64,000 nucleotides of DNA from Bacteroidales bacterium (lineage in GTDB: Bacteria > Bacteroidota > Bacteroidia > Bacteroidales > Muribaculaceae), in NCBI GenBank assembly GCA_014800795.1, contig JAAVFL010000004.1, positions 124,001 to 188,000 on the forward strand, written 5' to 3'. The position numbers and the translations under genes are program-made. The notes under the pieces were generated by a model. The model made no database searches. It had not been told where the DNA came from and worked only from the letters and a program-made list of their open reading frames with translations. Of this stretch, positions 8,604 to 17,556 are shown piece by piece (the stretch's first letter is position 1; the number at the start of each line of letters is the position of its first letter).

Positions 8604-9464
8604 ATGAGACAATTAAAGATTTCAAAATCTATCACTAACCGCGAAAGCGCATCTCTCGACAAGTATCTTCAGGAAATCGGCCGTGAAGACTTGATTACAG
8701 TCGAGCAGGAGGTGGAGCTTGCCCAGAGAATCAGAGAAGGTGATCAGGCTGCCCTCGAAAAGCTTACAAGAGCAAATCTGCGCTTTGTGGTATCTGTCGC
8801 AAAACAGTATCAGAATCAGGGGCTCAGTCTTCCCGACCTTATCAACGAAGGGAATCTGGGTCTGATCAAGGCTGCTCAGAAATTCGACGAAACAAGAGGT
8901 TTCAAATTCATATCCTATGCCGTATGGTGGATTCGCCAGAGCATTTTGCAGGCTCTTGCCGAGCAGTCGCGTATTGTGCGTCTTCCTCTCAATCAGGTGG
9001 GTTCGCTCAATAAGATATCGAAGGCTCTTTCGAAATTCGAACAGGAAAACGAACGTCGTCCGTCGCCCGAGGAGCTTGCCGAAACCCTTGAGGTGCCCGT
9101 AGAGAAAATTGCTGATACTCTGAAGGTTTCCGGACGTCATATCTCGGTTGACGCGCCATTTGTTGAGGGTGAGGACAATTCGCTTCTTGATGTGCTTACC
9201 AACGACGACAGCCCCATGGCCGATGCAACCCTCACTCAGGAGTCGCTTTCGAAGGAGGTTGACCGCGCTCTTCATCAGCTTCATGAGCGAGAGCGCGAGA
9301 TTCTAAAAATGTTCTTCGGTATCGGATGTCAGGAGATGACTCTCGAAGAGATCGGAGCTAAATTCGATCTTACCCGCGAGCGTGTTCGCCAGATAAAAGA
9401 GAAAGCGATCCGTAGGCTCAAAGGGCAGAAATCGCGTTTGCTCAAGACATATCTGGGGCAATAA
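8604..9464 (+). CDS. rpoD: Primary RNA polymerase sigma factor (sigma-70 / SigA type)
   Basis: The 286-residue protein has the short Bacteroidetes primary-sigma layout without a long region 1.1. Region 1.2 is [16 protein letters not shown], region 2 has [22 protein letters not shown] and [16 protein letters not shown], region 3 follows with [12 protein letters not shown], and region 4 ends with [19 protein letters not shown], the -35-binding helix-turn-helix. It directs housekeeping transcription from TTTG/TAnnTTTG promoters such as those marked here. It appears monocistronic, with its own promoter and a strong terminator. Confidence 0.96.
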   Translation: MRQLKISKSITNRESASLDKYLQEIGREDLITVEQEVELAQRIREGDQAALEKLTRANLRFVVSVAKQYQNQGLSLPDLINEGNLGLIKAAQKFDETRGFKFISYAVWWIRQSILQALAEQSRIVRLPLNQVGSLNKISKALSKFEQENERRPSPEELAETLEVPVEKIADTLKVSGRHISVDAPFVEGEDNSLLDVLTNDDSPMADATLTQESLSKEVDRALHQLHEREREILKMFFGIGCQEMTLEEIGAKFDLTRERVRQIKEKAIRRLKGQKSRLLKTYLGQ

Positions 9465-9500
9465 TTGATTCGGGAATAAGTGTGTAAAAGACATACGATA

Positions 9501-9540
9501 CCTAAAAAGAGCTGCATCAGGCGATGCGGCTCTTTTAGGT
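9501..9540 (+). terminator. rpoD terminator
   Basis: CCTAAAAAGAGCTGCATC pairs with its near-perfect complement ending TCTTTTAGGT across a 4-nt loop. It is 36 bp after the rpoD stop. Confidence 0.88.
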
Positions 9541-9591
9541 ATTTAATAAGTAATTATGTGTGATTTGGCATGGTGATTTCCGCAATGCAGG

Positions 9592-9915
9592 CTATTTATT
9601 GCCGGAGGTATTGACGGGGTTGTCGAGCGGGCTCGGGCGGTCGGATCCTGATTGCGGTTTCGGTCTGATGTTCGCTTTCCGCTTATTTCGGGAATTGCCG
9701 CGATGTGCAGGGGAAGTGTCGGAATGTTCCGGAGTCGTGATGGTGTGCAGCTGCGTGGCTGTGGTGTCAGCCGTCGTTTCGGTTGTCGGCGAGGGGTAGG
9801 TTTGCTCTTTGTGTCCCATGTGTGTGTCGCTTCTTCCGGTCACCCACATTGCGGCAAGTATGGCTGCCAGTAGTATGCCGAGCGCTGTCAGCCCTTGTTT
9901 TTCCTTGTGTGTCAT
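9592..9915 (-). CDS. Small single-pass membrane protein, function unknown
   Basis: The ORF track gives 157 aa, but the first 50 residues run back through the end of the DUF4421 gene and look like a shadow; the ATG at 9915 gives 107 aa beginning MTHKEKQGLTALGILLAAI. One hydrophobic helix (about residues 8-25) is followed by a long Thr/Ser/Pro/Asn-rich, basic, probably disordered tail. It begins 29 bp after the DUF4421 stop on the same strand, so the two are likely co-transcribed. No family is recognised. Confidence 0.6.
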   Translation of the reverse strand: MTHKEKQGLTALGILLAAILAAMWVTGRSDTHMGHKEQTYPSPTTETTADTTATQLHTITTPEHSDTSPAHRGNSRNKRKANIRPKPQSGSDRPSPLDNPVNTSGNK

Positions 9916-9944
9916 CTGCTGTTTTCGGTAATGGGGGAATGGTG

Positions 9945-11060
9945 TTACCAGAGGTCGAAGCGGAAACCGGCGGAAACCTCTACTGAAATGTCGCTTGCAA
10001 TCAGGGTATGTTCCTTGTCGTAGATCAGATCGCTGTTGACCCTTCCTACTATTCCGAAAAACCATCGGCGGTTGAGGTTATAGACCAATGAGGCACGCAT
10101 CTGTCCGCTTAGAAAAAACGAGTCTTCGTTTTCACCGGGCAGATTGATGTATCCCTTGCGCAGACCTGCGATCGGAGCTACTGAAACGCCCATAGTCCAT
10201 CCGCGGTGGAATACCCAGTTGTATGCATATCCGAGTTTGAGGCCGTAGTTTTTATTTTTTACGCTGTAATGGTTGTCCCAGTGATTTGGGAGGCGTGGCC
10301 TTAGGTCTTCTTCGAGTTTCGAGAAGTTGAAGTTGAACTGCTGTCCCGAGAACTGAAGTCCGGCATACAGCGTTCCCGAGCTCTTCGTCTGTATCTTGCT
10401 GTAGTAGAATGCAGCTCCCTGCGAGTAATGTTTGTGGTTGAAGAAGTAGTAGAGCGCCACCGACCATGAGTTGGTATCGATTCCCTTGAAGTTGATCCGG
10501 GTATGGCGAACATCGCCCGGAGGACCCATTCTGACGATGGTTGTTCCGATATTGTTGGTTACGAACGAATAGTCGGCGGCGAACAGCGAGCAGTTGAACT
10601 GGAAATTGAAGCGTTTGCGTGCTTCGGCTGTTCCGCCGAAATATTTGCTGATATTCATGTCGTAGCCCACGCTGACGGCCATGTAGGTGAGATGAAATCC
10701 TGCTGTTGTCGACGGGCGCGAGAGCATGGCCATGCGGTAGCCGTCTGTCGCGAATTTGAAGTCGTAAACATCTATCCAGCTGTCGCCTTTCATTTTCACG
10801 TTCCAGCGGTAGCCTGATCCCTGAACGTAGGTGGAATCGTATGAGTTGAAGAATTTGTCGCCCCATCGGTAAACACCGACACAGAACCGCGGGAATTTAC
10901 CCCATTCCGCTATTGAATCGAGATTGAACGATATCGCTTCGGCGCGTGGAACGGCGCAGGCTGCCACGGTGAGAAAGACCAGCAACGCTGTCAACCGTGA
11001 GCGGATGACGGCGCTGGCGTTACGGGTGGTGCTTGCTTTGTTCGGTAATCTCGCTTTCAA
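9945..11060 (-). CDS. DUF4421 family outer-membrane-like protein
   Basis: A 371-residue exported protein with a signal peptide ending around AEA (residues 41-43 of the long start; an internal Met is absent). After it come alternating hydrophobic/polar beta strands rich in Tyr, Phe and Asn, e.g. YDMNISKYFGGTAEARKRF and VALYYFFNHKHYSQGAAFYY, ending in a beta strand VSAGFRFDLW with aromatic C-terminus, as in outer-membrane beta-barrels. This matches the DUF4421 family of Bacteroidetes, whose function is unknown. It has a clear promoter and probably carries the small membrane protein in its operon. Confidence 0.75.
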   Translation of the reverse strand: MKARLPNKASTTRNASAVIRSRLTALLVFLTVAACAVPRAEAISFNLDSIAEWGKFPRFCVGVYRWGDKFFNSYDSTYVQGSGYRWNVKMKGDSWIDVYDFKFATDGYRMAMLSRPSTTAGFHLTYMAVSVGYDMNISKYFGGTAEARKRFNFQFNCSLFAADYSFVTNNIGTTIVRMGPPGDVRHTRINFKGIDTNSWSVALYYFFNHKHYSQGAAFYYSKIQTKSSGTLYAGLQFSGQQFNFNFSKLEEDLRPRLPNHWDNHYSVKNKNYGLKLGYAYNWVFHRGWTMGVSVAPIAGLRKGYINLPGENEDSFFLSGQMRASLVYNLNRRWFFGIVGRVNSDLIYDKEHTLIASDISVEVSAGFRFDLW

Positions 11061-11087
11061 GGCAACTGACTATATCGTAATTCTTTG

Positions 11088-11118
11088 CAAAATTAACGAT
11101 TTGCGGCGTAACGGCAAA
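11088..11118 (-). promoter_or_regulatory. Promoter of the DUF4421 gene
   Basis: On the minus strand TTTG (11115-11118), 19 bp, TAATTTTG (11088-11095): an exact Bacteroidetes promoter about 28 bp before the start codon. Confidence 0.85.
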
Positions 11119-11164
11119 ATATGGGGCGTATTTCACTACTGCGGTCAGCCGGGGGGGGAATATG

Positions 11165-11222
11165 AAAATACATGAGACCGGCAAAGGATATATTATTGTC
11201 CTTTGCCGGTCTCATGTATTTT
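11165..11222 (-). terminator. Terminator of the subtilase gene
   Basis: A perfect 24-bp stem (AAAATACATGAGACCGGCAA...) with a 10-nt loop follows the minus-strand subtilase stop and ends in a T-rich arm. It insulates the subtilase from the DUF4421 promoter. Confidence 0.92.
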
Positions 11223-11252
11223 ATTCCGTACCGGTTCTAATCGGTTCGCTTA

Positions 11253-13481
11253 TCAGCGTATCGCGAGCTTGCGTGATACGGTGCCTGCGGGAGTTGTCAC
11301 TGCCACAACATATATGCCTTCCGATTTCGATGAGGCGTCGAATGTGACGGTGTCGCCGTTGGCTCCGGTGCTGAGAACCTTCGCACCCTGAAGGTTGAAG
11401 AGGTCTACCGCTATTTCGCCTGCGCCGGGATAGCATACTTCGAAGCTGCCGTTGCCCAGCGGAGTGATGAAGAGATTGCGGTCGGTGAGATCGGCGCTGA
11501 CACCTTCAATCGAGTTAAGGCGGATAGCTTCCTTGAGGCCTTCCACCGGGTCGATCTTTCCGTTGCCCCAGCGACGCTTGATGAGCGGGTCGGAGGTAGA
11601 GGTGTAATTGTCGCTCTTGGCGGTGCGCACGATGATGTCGATACATTCATCGGAGGTCATGTGGGGGTTGGCTTCAAGCCACAGCGCGATGGTTCCGGCT
11701 ACGAAGGGGCATGCCATCGAGGTTCCCTGCATGGGGTAGTAGGGATTCGTGCGTGAGAACGATTCCGACAGGGCGGGTAAGGCCTTCGAGTTGATAGCGT
11801 CGGCATATTCGGTGGAGTAGCGGCTGATGGCCGATACGATCTGTGCGCCGGGAGCGCAGATGAGCGGGAGGCTGCGTCCGTCGGATGTGTTTCCATACGA
11901 CGAGAAAGAGGCTATGTCGTTGCGTGTGCCGTTGCCTGAGTAAGATCCGTTGCCGATGAACGATATCGATGTGTTGCGGCTTACATATGCGCCTACAGAT
12001 ACGACTCTTTTACCGGTTGCCATTTCGTTGATCGATCCGTCGGGGGTTCCTACGGCATAGCCGCTGACACCCTCGTTGGTGAACTGCGCGTAGTCCTGGC
12101 TGTAGTATCCCAGACCGAGAGCGCTTACATAGCCGTTCACCGACTTGCCGTTCGTGCCGCGGATGTTTATGCCGAACAGCACTGAGCTTGTCGTAGCCTG
12201 AAGGTTGTTCTGCATGCGCACGTAGTAACGGCCTGTGTTTGAGTCGACGTTGGAGGTCACGTAAACCTGTGCGCCGGTTGCGAAGTAGTTCTTGAGGCCG
12301 TCGCAGTTCGATGAGTTCCAGGTGAAACTTCTGCCGCTGAGGTTCTTGATGGTGTATGAGTTGAGTATCTTCGATGTACCTTTGTTGTAGATTACGAGGT
12401 CGAGTTCGAAGGGTTCCTCGTCGCTTGCCCAGAATTCGGTGTTGTAGAGCAGGGCGGCGTTGGGATTGCTGACCGGGCTGATGAAGGTGTTGAGTGTGGT
12501 TGAGCGGCCGGTGAAGTTTTTCTGCACCGCGATGTTGTGGTCACCCTCGTTGCCGGCTGCGATACAGATGATGGCGTCCTCGGCAAGTTTGTCGAGTGTC
12601 TTGGATGTAGCCGAGTTGGGATCGTGGGGGCCTACGTTGCTGCCGAGCGACATGTTCACTACAGCCGGCTTGCCGAGCTCTTTAGCTCTTTTTACCACCA
12701 GATCGACTCCGCGGAGAATCTCTTCGTCGTAGAAGTCGCCGCAGCCCACGATGATGTCGGCATCGGGAGCTACTCCGTAGTAGGGTATCTCGCCTGTCTG
12801 AACACCGTTCTTACCCTGCTGGGTGAAGCTGCCCTCAACGCCGCGCGATCCGGCGATGATGCCGAGTACGTGGGTTCCGTGTGTGGCGGTGTTGTCTTCG
12901 GTGTCGAATGCCGATACCTGGTCGGGTGTGGTGTATGATTCGTCTTTCTTGCCGTCGCGTGTCACGTAGATGGCGTCGACGCGGCTTGAGCCGTCGGCGT
13001 TGCGGAAAGCGGCGTGGTTGGGATCGAGGCCGCTGTCGAACAGGCCGGCGATCACACCTTTTCCGGTGTATGACACTCCGTTGAGGCCTTCAGCTGTTCC
13101 GTCGTGAATGGTATTGACGCCGGTGGTTTCGCGGGCCACATCCATATATACGCGGTTCTTGTTGCCGAATTCCACGGCTTTCACCTCGTCAAGCGCCGCA
13201 AGCTCCTCCGCGCGGTCAAGGGGGAATCCTACGATAAGTATATCTCCGAAGTCGCTGTAGATTTCAGCGCCGAGTTCCTGAAGGCTTTCGCTTGTGGCAC
13301 CCTCGTTGAGGGTTACGATCATAGTTTTTATTATGTCTTTTGCGGGCGCCTTTCTTGCGGATGTCTGGGCGCGGTATTCGTCAAGCATCAGACGGCCGGC
13401 GCCGCTGATCTTTGACTGTGCGCTGGCGCTTCCGCATACTGCGGCTGCAAGCAGTCCTATGACAAGTAGATTTCTCTTCAT
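11253..13481 (-). CDS. Secreted S8 subtilisin-like serine protease with T9SS sorting tail
   Basis: A 742-residue exported protease. The signal peptide is MKRNLLVIGLLAAAVCGSASAQ. The catalytic triad is visible: Asp149 in GLFDSGLDPNH, His201 in ATHGTHVLGI, and Ser near residue 590 in QGTSMACPFVAGT. An inhibitor-like segment (residues about 45-105) precedes the catalytic domain, and a large insert lies between His and Ser. The last 60 residues (IAVDLFNLQGAKVL ... GIYVVAVTTPAGTVSRKLAIR) form a type A C-terminal sorting domain used by the type IX (Por) secretion system, so the enzyme should be exported to the cell surface or medium. Substrate unknown. Confidence 0.93.
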   Translation of the reverse strand: MKRNLLVIGLLAAAVCGSASAQSKISGAGRLMLDEYRAQTSARKAPAKDIIKTMIVTLNEGATSESLQELGAEIYSDFGDILIVGFPLDRAEELAALDEVKAVEFGNKNRVYMDVARETTGVNTIHDGTAEGLNGVSYTGKGVIAGLFDSGLDPNHAAFRNADGSSRVDAIYVTRDGKKDESYTTPDQVSAFDTEDNTATHGTHVLGIIAGSRGVEGSFTQQGKNGVQTGEIPYYGVAPDADIIVGCGDFYDEEILRGVDLVVKRAKELGKPAVVNMSLGSNVGPHDPNSATSKTLDKLAEDAIICIAAGNEGDHNIAVQKNFTGRSTTLNTFISPVSNPNAALLYNTEFWASDEEPFELDLVIYNKGTSKILNSYTIKNLSGRSFTWNSSNCDGLKNYFATGAQVYVTSNVDSNTGRYYVRMQNNLQATTSSVLFGINIRGTNGKSVNGYVSALGLGYYSQDYAQFTNEGVSGYAVGTPDGSINEMATGKRVVSVGAYVSRNTSISFIGNGSYSGNGTRNDIASFSSYGNTSDGRSLPLICAPGAQIVSAISRYSTEYADAINSKALPALSESFSRTNPYYPMQGTSMACPFVAGTIALWLEANPHMTSDECIDIIVRTAKSDNYTSTSDPLIKRRWGNGKIDPVEGLKEAIRLNSIEGVSADLTDRNLFITPLGNGSFEVCYPGAGEIAVDLFNLQGAKVLSTGANGDTVTFDASSKSEGIYVVAVTTPAGTVSRKLAIR

Positions 13482-13608
13482 ATCTTATTGATATATTGTT
13501 AAAGTATTTTTGTCCTGTGAATTTCCTTTGATATAACGGCGGGATGCGGCTGTGTATTGTGTGTCCCGTCAAAATGCCACCTGTTTTCCGGAGTGGCTCT
13601 GCAATTTG

Positions 13609-13616
13609 CAAAGTTA
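13609..13616 (-). promoter_or_regulatory. -7 box of the subtilase gene
   Basis: TAACTTTG on the minus strand, 128 bp before the ATG, giving a long leader. No TTTG partner at normal spacing. Confidence 0.55.
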
Positions 13617-14136
13617 CGAATTTAATTTCAATCATTTCGCTATAAAATAGTGTAATAGAGGTTATTTTGGCACTTTTTAACCATTCGCCCGTCGTGTCGC
13701 TTATTCTTCCCTATCTTCTGATGTCGCTTGTGATTTGTCGCAAACTCAATGGTGTGAATCCTGTTTTGTAATGGTTGTTAAAAAATATGATTGATACTTT
13801 CTTTAAATCCGGTGTGCGGTAAAATAAAAATTAATTGTATATTTGATTTGTGATGTGTGATGGTTGCAGTTGCTGCGCTTGTGGCGAAAAATAGTGGCGA
13901 AAATCTCTCCGGATGTATCATTTTGTCTGATTCGGGTTTTGTGATTCATGTTTTTAACAAACTTTAAATATTTTCTCGATCTTCTCCGTCAGCTCTAAAA
14001 AACAGTGTTATAACTTATTGATACATCGGCGTTTCCGATTCGATGCTTTAAAAACATGTTTTACAGCATGCAATCTTTTTCAGTTAAAGAGCGGCAAATA
14101 ATGTATCGAAGTGTTTATTCTTTTGACATTTTGTCT

Positions 14137-14144
14137 TACCTTTG
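14137..14144 (+). promoter_or_regulatory. -7 box of the susC operon
   Basis: TACCTTTG is a perfect -7 element. The -33 position shows only TTTA (14114-14117), so an activator or alternative sigma factor may be needed. It predicts a leader of roughly 160 nt. Confidence 0.65.
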
Positions 14145-14308
14145 CGGATAGCAAGTGGCGAAATGAGGCTTCCGATGCCCCGGATTGAAGTCCGCAGGGT
14201 GGACTTTCGGTTGTCTCCATTTTACGATTAAGGCCGTGAGGCCGGAAGTTCGTGCCGCTTTCCGGAAGAAGAATTATCTAACTCTTTATGTTTAATTAAT
14301 TATAGTGT
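14145..14308 (+). promoter_or_regulatory. Long structured 5' leader of susC
   Basis: About 160 nt between the -7 box and the susC ATG can fold at least two hairpins: GAAGTCC with GGACTTT (14187-14207) and CCGGAA with TTCCGG (14242-14265), the second about 40 nt before the start codon. No known riboswitch class is recognised. Confidence 0.45.
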
Positions 14309-17300
14309 ATGAAAAAGCTGTTTCTATTACTGACGGCAGTACTTATGGCCGTGGTGTGCGCTTTGGCGCAGACCCGCACCATCTCAGGTACAGTCGTGTC
14401 CGCCACTGACGGCGAGCCCCTCGCCGGAGCGACGGTGATGCCGGTTGGCGCCGGGCAAGGAACCGCCACTGACATCGATGGTCAGTTTACCCTCAACCTT
14501 CCTGCTGATGTGAACAAGGTTGTGGTTTCCTATGTAGGTATGGTCTCCCAGACCGTAACACCTGAAAACGGCATGGTTGTGAAACTTGCCGACAATGAGA
14601 ACAGTCTCGACGAGGTTATGGTCGTGGCTTACGGTACAGCCAAAAAATCGGCTTATACCGGTTCTGCCTCAGTAATCAAGGCCGACGAGATCGAAGGCCG
14701 TATGGTGACCAACGCTGTCTCTGCTCTTTCCGGTACTATGGCCGGCGTGCAGGTGACAACCGCCAACGGTCAGCCCGGTAGCGCTCCCACAGTGCGTATC
14801 CGCGGTGTCGGTACTATATTCGGTAGCGCATCACCATTGTATGTGGTAGATGGAATGCCATTCGACGGCGATATCGCTACCCTCAACACAATGGATATCG
14901 AGTCAATGACCGTTCTTAAAGACGCGGCCGCAGCAGCTCTTTACGGTGCCCGCGGTGCCAACGGTGTCATCCTCATCACCACCAAGAAAGGTAAAGTTGG
15001 CGACGCAAAGATCACTCTTGATGCCCGCTGGGGTGCAAATACCCGCCAGATCAAGGGCTACGATGTGATCACGGACCCCCGCATGTACTACGAGACAGCC
15101 TATGCAGCACTCTATAACGGCTACCGCACCAACGGTTACAATCACGCTGAGGCTAACCTCCGGGCCAACAACTCTATCGCCGGCAACGGTACCGAATCAG
15201 CTTTCGGTCGCCAGTACAATATATGGACAGTGCCCGCCGGTCAGCTCCTTATCGGTAGCAACGGCAAGCTCAACCCCAACGCTACCCTGGGCCGTGTGAC
15301 CCCTAACGGTAACTATATCACACCCGACAACTGGTACGACGAAACCTTCATCCACGGTCTCCGTCAGGAATACAACCTGAGCGTGACCGGCGGTACAGAC
15401 CGCTTCAACTTCTACGGCAGCGTAGGTTACCTCAGCGACGAAGGTATCATCAAGGGTTCAGGCTACGACCGTCTGTCGAGCCGCATCGGTGCCGAATATC
15501 AGGCCAAGAAATGGCTCACATTCGGAACATCTATTTCCTATAACTACGTGAACATGCAGGCTCCCTCAGGTCAGGAAGCCGGGGCCTCGATCTCGTCGGG
15601 CAACGCCTTCGCCATGATCGACAATATGGCTCCCATCTATCCTATCTACGTTCGCGATGCAGCCGGCAACAAGATTTATGATTCCGCCACCGGCCACCCC
15701 GTGTATGATTACGGCGACGGTAAGTATGCCCTCGGAACATACCGTAACTACATGGCAGGCGGTAACCCCACCTCAGGATTCCTCTACGACAAGCAGGAGT
15801 CGCTCATGGATGTGCTCGACGCGAAATGGTACGCTACCGTAACTCCCATCGAGAACCTTACCGTGACCGGTACCATCGGCTACTTCCTCGACAATACCCG
15901 TCACCACTATGTGATGAACCGCTTCTACGGCGCTTACGCACAGCGCGGCGGTATGGCGCAGCAGTACAACACCCGTAGCCGCGGTTTGAATATCCAGGCT
16001 ATCGCCAACTACCGCAAGACCTTCGCCGACGTTCACCACACCTCCTACATGGTAGGTTATGAAAGCTACGAGCTCAACAGCGAGTCTCTCGTAGGTTCAG
16101 GTTTCAATCTCTACAATCCCAACAGCTGGGCTGTAAGCAATACGCTCAACAATGAGGAGCGTTCGGTGTCAGGCGGTTCGAGCGGTTACGCAACCCGCGG
16201 TATCTTCGGCCGTGTGAACTACGACTACGACAGCAAATATTTCGCTGAGGTCTCTTTCCGTCGCGACGCTTCATCGCGCTTCGCTCCCAGCCACCGCTGG
16301 GGTAACTTCTTCTCAACCTCGCTCGGATGGGACGCTGCCAAGGAAGCATTCCTTCAGGATGCTACATGGATCGACCTCCTCAAGGTGAAAGCGTCTTACG
16401 GTCAGCAGGGCAACGACAACCTCGGTCTCTCATATCAGCCATATTACACCGATATCTACATTGTGGAAGGTGTGACCGACTGGGCCGACGGCGAGTTGGC
16501 GCAGAAAGGTAACCCCGACATCACCTGGGAAACCTCGAACGCATGGAACGTCGGTGTTGACTTCAGCTTCCTTCAGGACCGCATCTCCGGTAGCGTGGAA
16601 TACTTCCTCCGCCAAACCTCCGATATGCTCTACAACAAGCCTGTGGCTCCTACCAACGGTTACTCATCGATACCCATGAACGTAGGTTCGATCCGCAACT
16701 CAGGTATTGAAATCGAACTTAACACACGTCCCATCGTAACACGTGACCTCACATGGGAAATCAATCTCAACGGAACATGGCTCAAGAACCGCATCATCGA
16801 ACTCCATCCCGACGTGAAGGGTGAGATCATCAGCGGTCTGCGCATTCTCCGCGAAGGCGAGTCTGTTTACAACTACTACCTCCCCGAATATGCCGGCGTA
16901 GATCCCGCCAACGGTGCGGCACTCTACTGGGCTAAGGACGAAGTAAGCGGCGAAGAATACAAAACCGACAACTATGATATCGCTTACGATACAAACCGCA
17001 AGATGACCGGCAACACAATGCCAACCTTCTACGGCGGTTTCGGAACATCGCTCAATGCCTACGGCTTCGACGTTTCGGTTCAGTTCGGCTTCCAGCTCGG
17101 CGGCAAGATCTACGACTACGGTTACGCTTCGCTGATGCACTCTGGTAAAACCGCACAGATCGGTACCAACTGGCACGTTGACGCCCTCAACCAGTGGTCG
17201 CCCGAGAATCCCTATTCGGATATTCCCCAGCTCAACTCATCGAACACCTACAACTTCGGCGACAAGGAGTCAGACTTCTTCCTCGTAAGCAGCAACTATC

Positions 17301-17515
17301 TTTCGCTCAACAACGTGACCCTCGGTTACACACTCCCCTCGAAGTGGACAAAGAAGCTCTTCCTGGAGACTGTACGCATCTACGGCGCTGCCGACAATGT
17401 GGCTATCTGGACAAAGCGCAAGGGTCTTGACCCCCGTACTTCGATGACATCGATGAGCAACGGTGCTTACTCGCTGATGCGCAATATCTCCGGCGGTATC
17501 CGCGTTGTATTCTAA
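14309..17515 (+). CDS. SusC/RagA-family TonB-dependent outer-membrane transporter
   Basis: A 1068-residue outer-membrane importer. The signal peptide is MKKLFLLLTAVLMAVVCALAQ, followed by a carboxypeptidase-regulatory-like beta-sandwich (GTVVSATDGEPLAGATV...), the SusC segment LDEVMVVAYGTAKKSAYTGS, the plug with TVRIRGVGTIFG, SPLYVVDGMPFDG and LKDAAAAALYGARGANGVI, then the 22-strand barrel ending in MRNISGGIRVVF. It imports ligands captured by the SusD partner using TonB energy. The gene uses strongly biased C/T-ending codons (AAC, GGT, CGC), suggesting high expression. No glycosidase lies nearby, so the ligand (glycan or peptide) is unknown. Confidence 0.96.
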   Translation: MKKLFLLLTAVLMAVVCALAQTRTISGTVVSATDGEPLAGATVMPVGAGQGTATDIDGQFTLNLPADVNKVVVSYVGMVSQTVTPENGMVVKLADNENSLDEVMVVAYGTAKKSAYTGSASVIKADEIEGRMVTNAVSALSGTMAGVQVTTANGQPGSAPTVRIRGVGTIFGSASPLYVVDGMPFDGDIATLNTMDIESMTVLKDAAAAALYGARGANGVILITTKKGKVGDAKITLDARWGANTRQIKGYDVITDPRMYYETAYAALYNGYRTNGYNHAEANLRANNSIAGNGTESAFGRQYNIWTVPAGQLLIGSNGKLNPNATLGRVTPNGNYITPDNWYDETFIHGLRQEYNLSVTGGTDRFNFYGSVGYLSDEGIIKGSGYDRLSSRIGAEYQAKKWLTFGTSISYNYVNMQAPSGQEAGASISSGNAFAMIDNMAPIYPIYVRDAAGNKIYDSATGHPVYDYGDGKYALGTYRNYMAGGNPTSGFLYDKQESLMDVLDAKWYATVTPIENLTVTGTIGYFLDNTRHHYVMNRFYGAYAQRGGMAQQYNTRSRGLNIQAIANYRKTFADVHHTSYMVGYESYELNSESLVGSGFNLYNPNSWAVSNTLNNEERSVSGGSSGYATRGIFGRVNYDYDSKYFAEVSFRRDASSRFAPSHRWGNFFSTSLGWDAAKEAFLQDATWIDLLKVKASYGQQGNDNLGLSYQPYYTDIYIVEGVTDWADGELAQKGNPDITWETSNAWNVGVDFSFLQDRISGSVEYFLRQTSDMLYNKPVAPTNGYSSIPMNVGSIRNSGIEIELNTRPIVTRDLTWEINLNGTWLKNRIIELHPDVKGEIISGLRILREGESVYNYYLPEYAGVDPANGAALYWAKDEVSGEEYKTDNYDIAYDTNRKMTGNTMPTFYGGFGTSLNAYGFDVSVQFGFQLGGKIYDYGYASLMHSGKTAQIGTNWHVDALNQWSPENPYSDIPQLNSSNTYNFGDKESDFFLVSSNYLSLNNVTLGYTLPSKWTKKLFLETVRIYGAADNVAIWTKRKGLDPRTSMTSMSNGAYSLMRNISGGIRVVF

Positions 17516-17556
17516 TCCGACATCCTTTACTTAACCGGAATTAAGAAAAAAGAACA

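Larger units (their letters stand above)
13482..14308. other. 827-bp A/T-rich intergenic region between divergent subtilase and susC
   Basis: No coding sequence is seen. It contains the subtilase -7 box, the susC -7 box at 14137 and a structured susC leader; a further TATATTTG at 13838-13845 could start an unidentified plus-strand transcript. No ECF sigma or anti-sigma gene is present. Confidence 0.7.

Noticed and set aside
9560-9986. Plus-strand ORFs of 67-79 aa opposite the small membrane protein
   Set aside because: The minus-strand frame has a clean start, a membrane helix and operon context; the plus frames have none.
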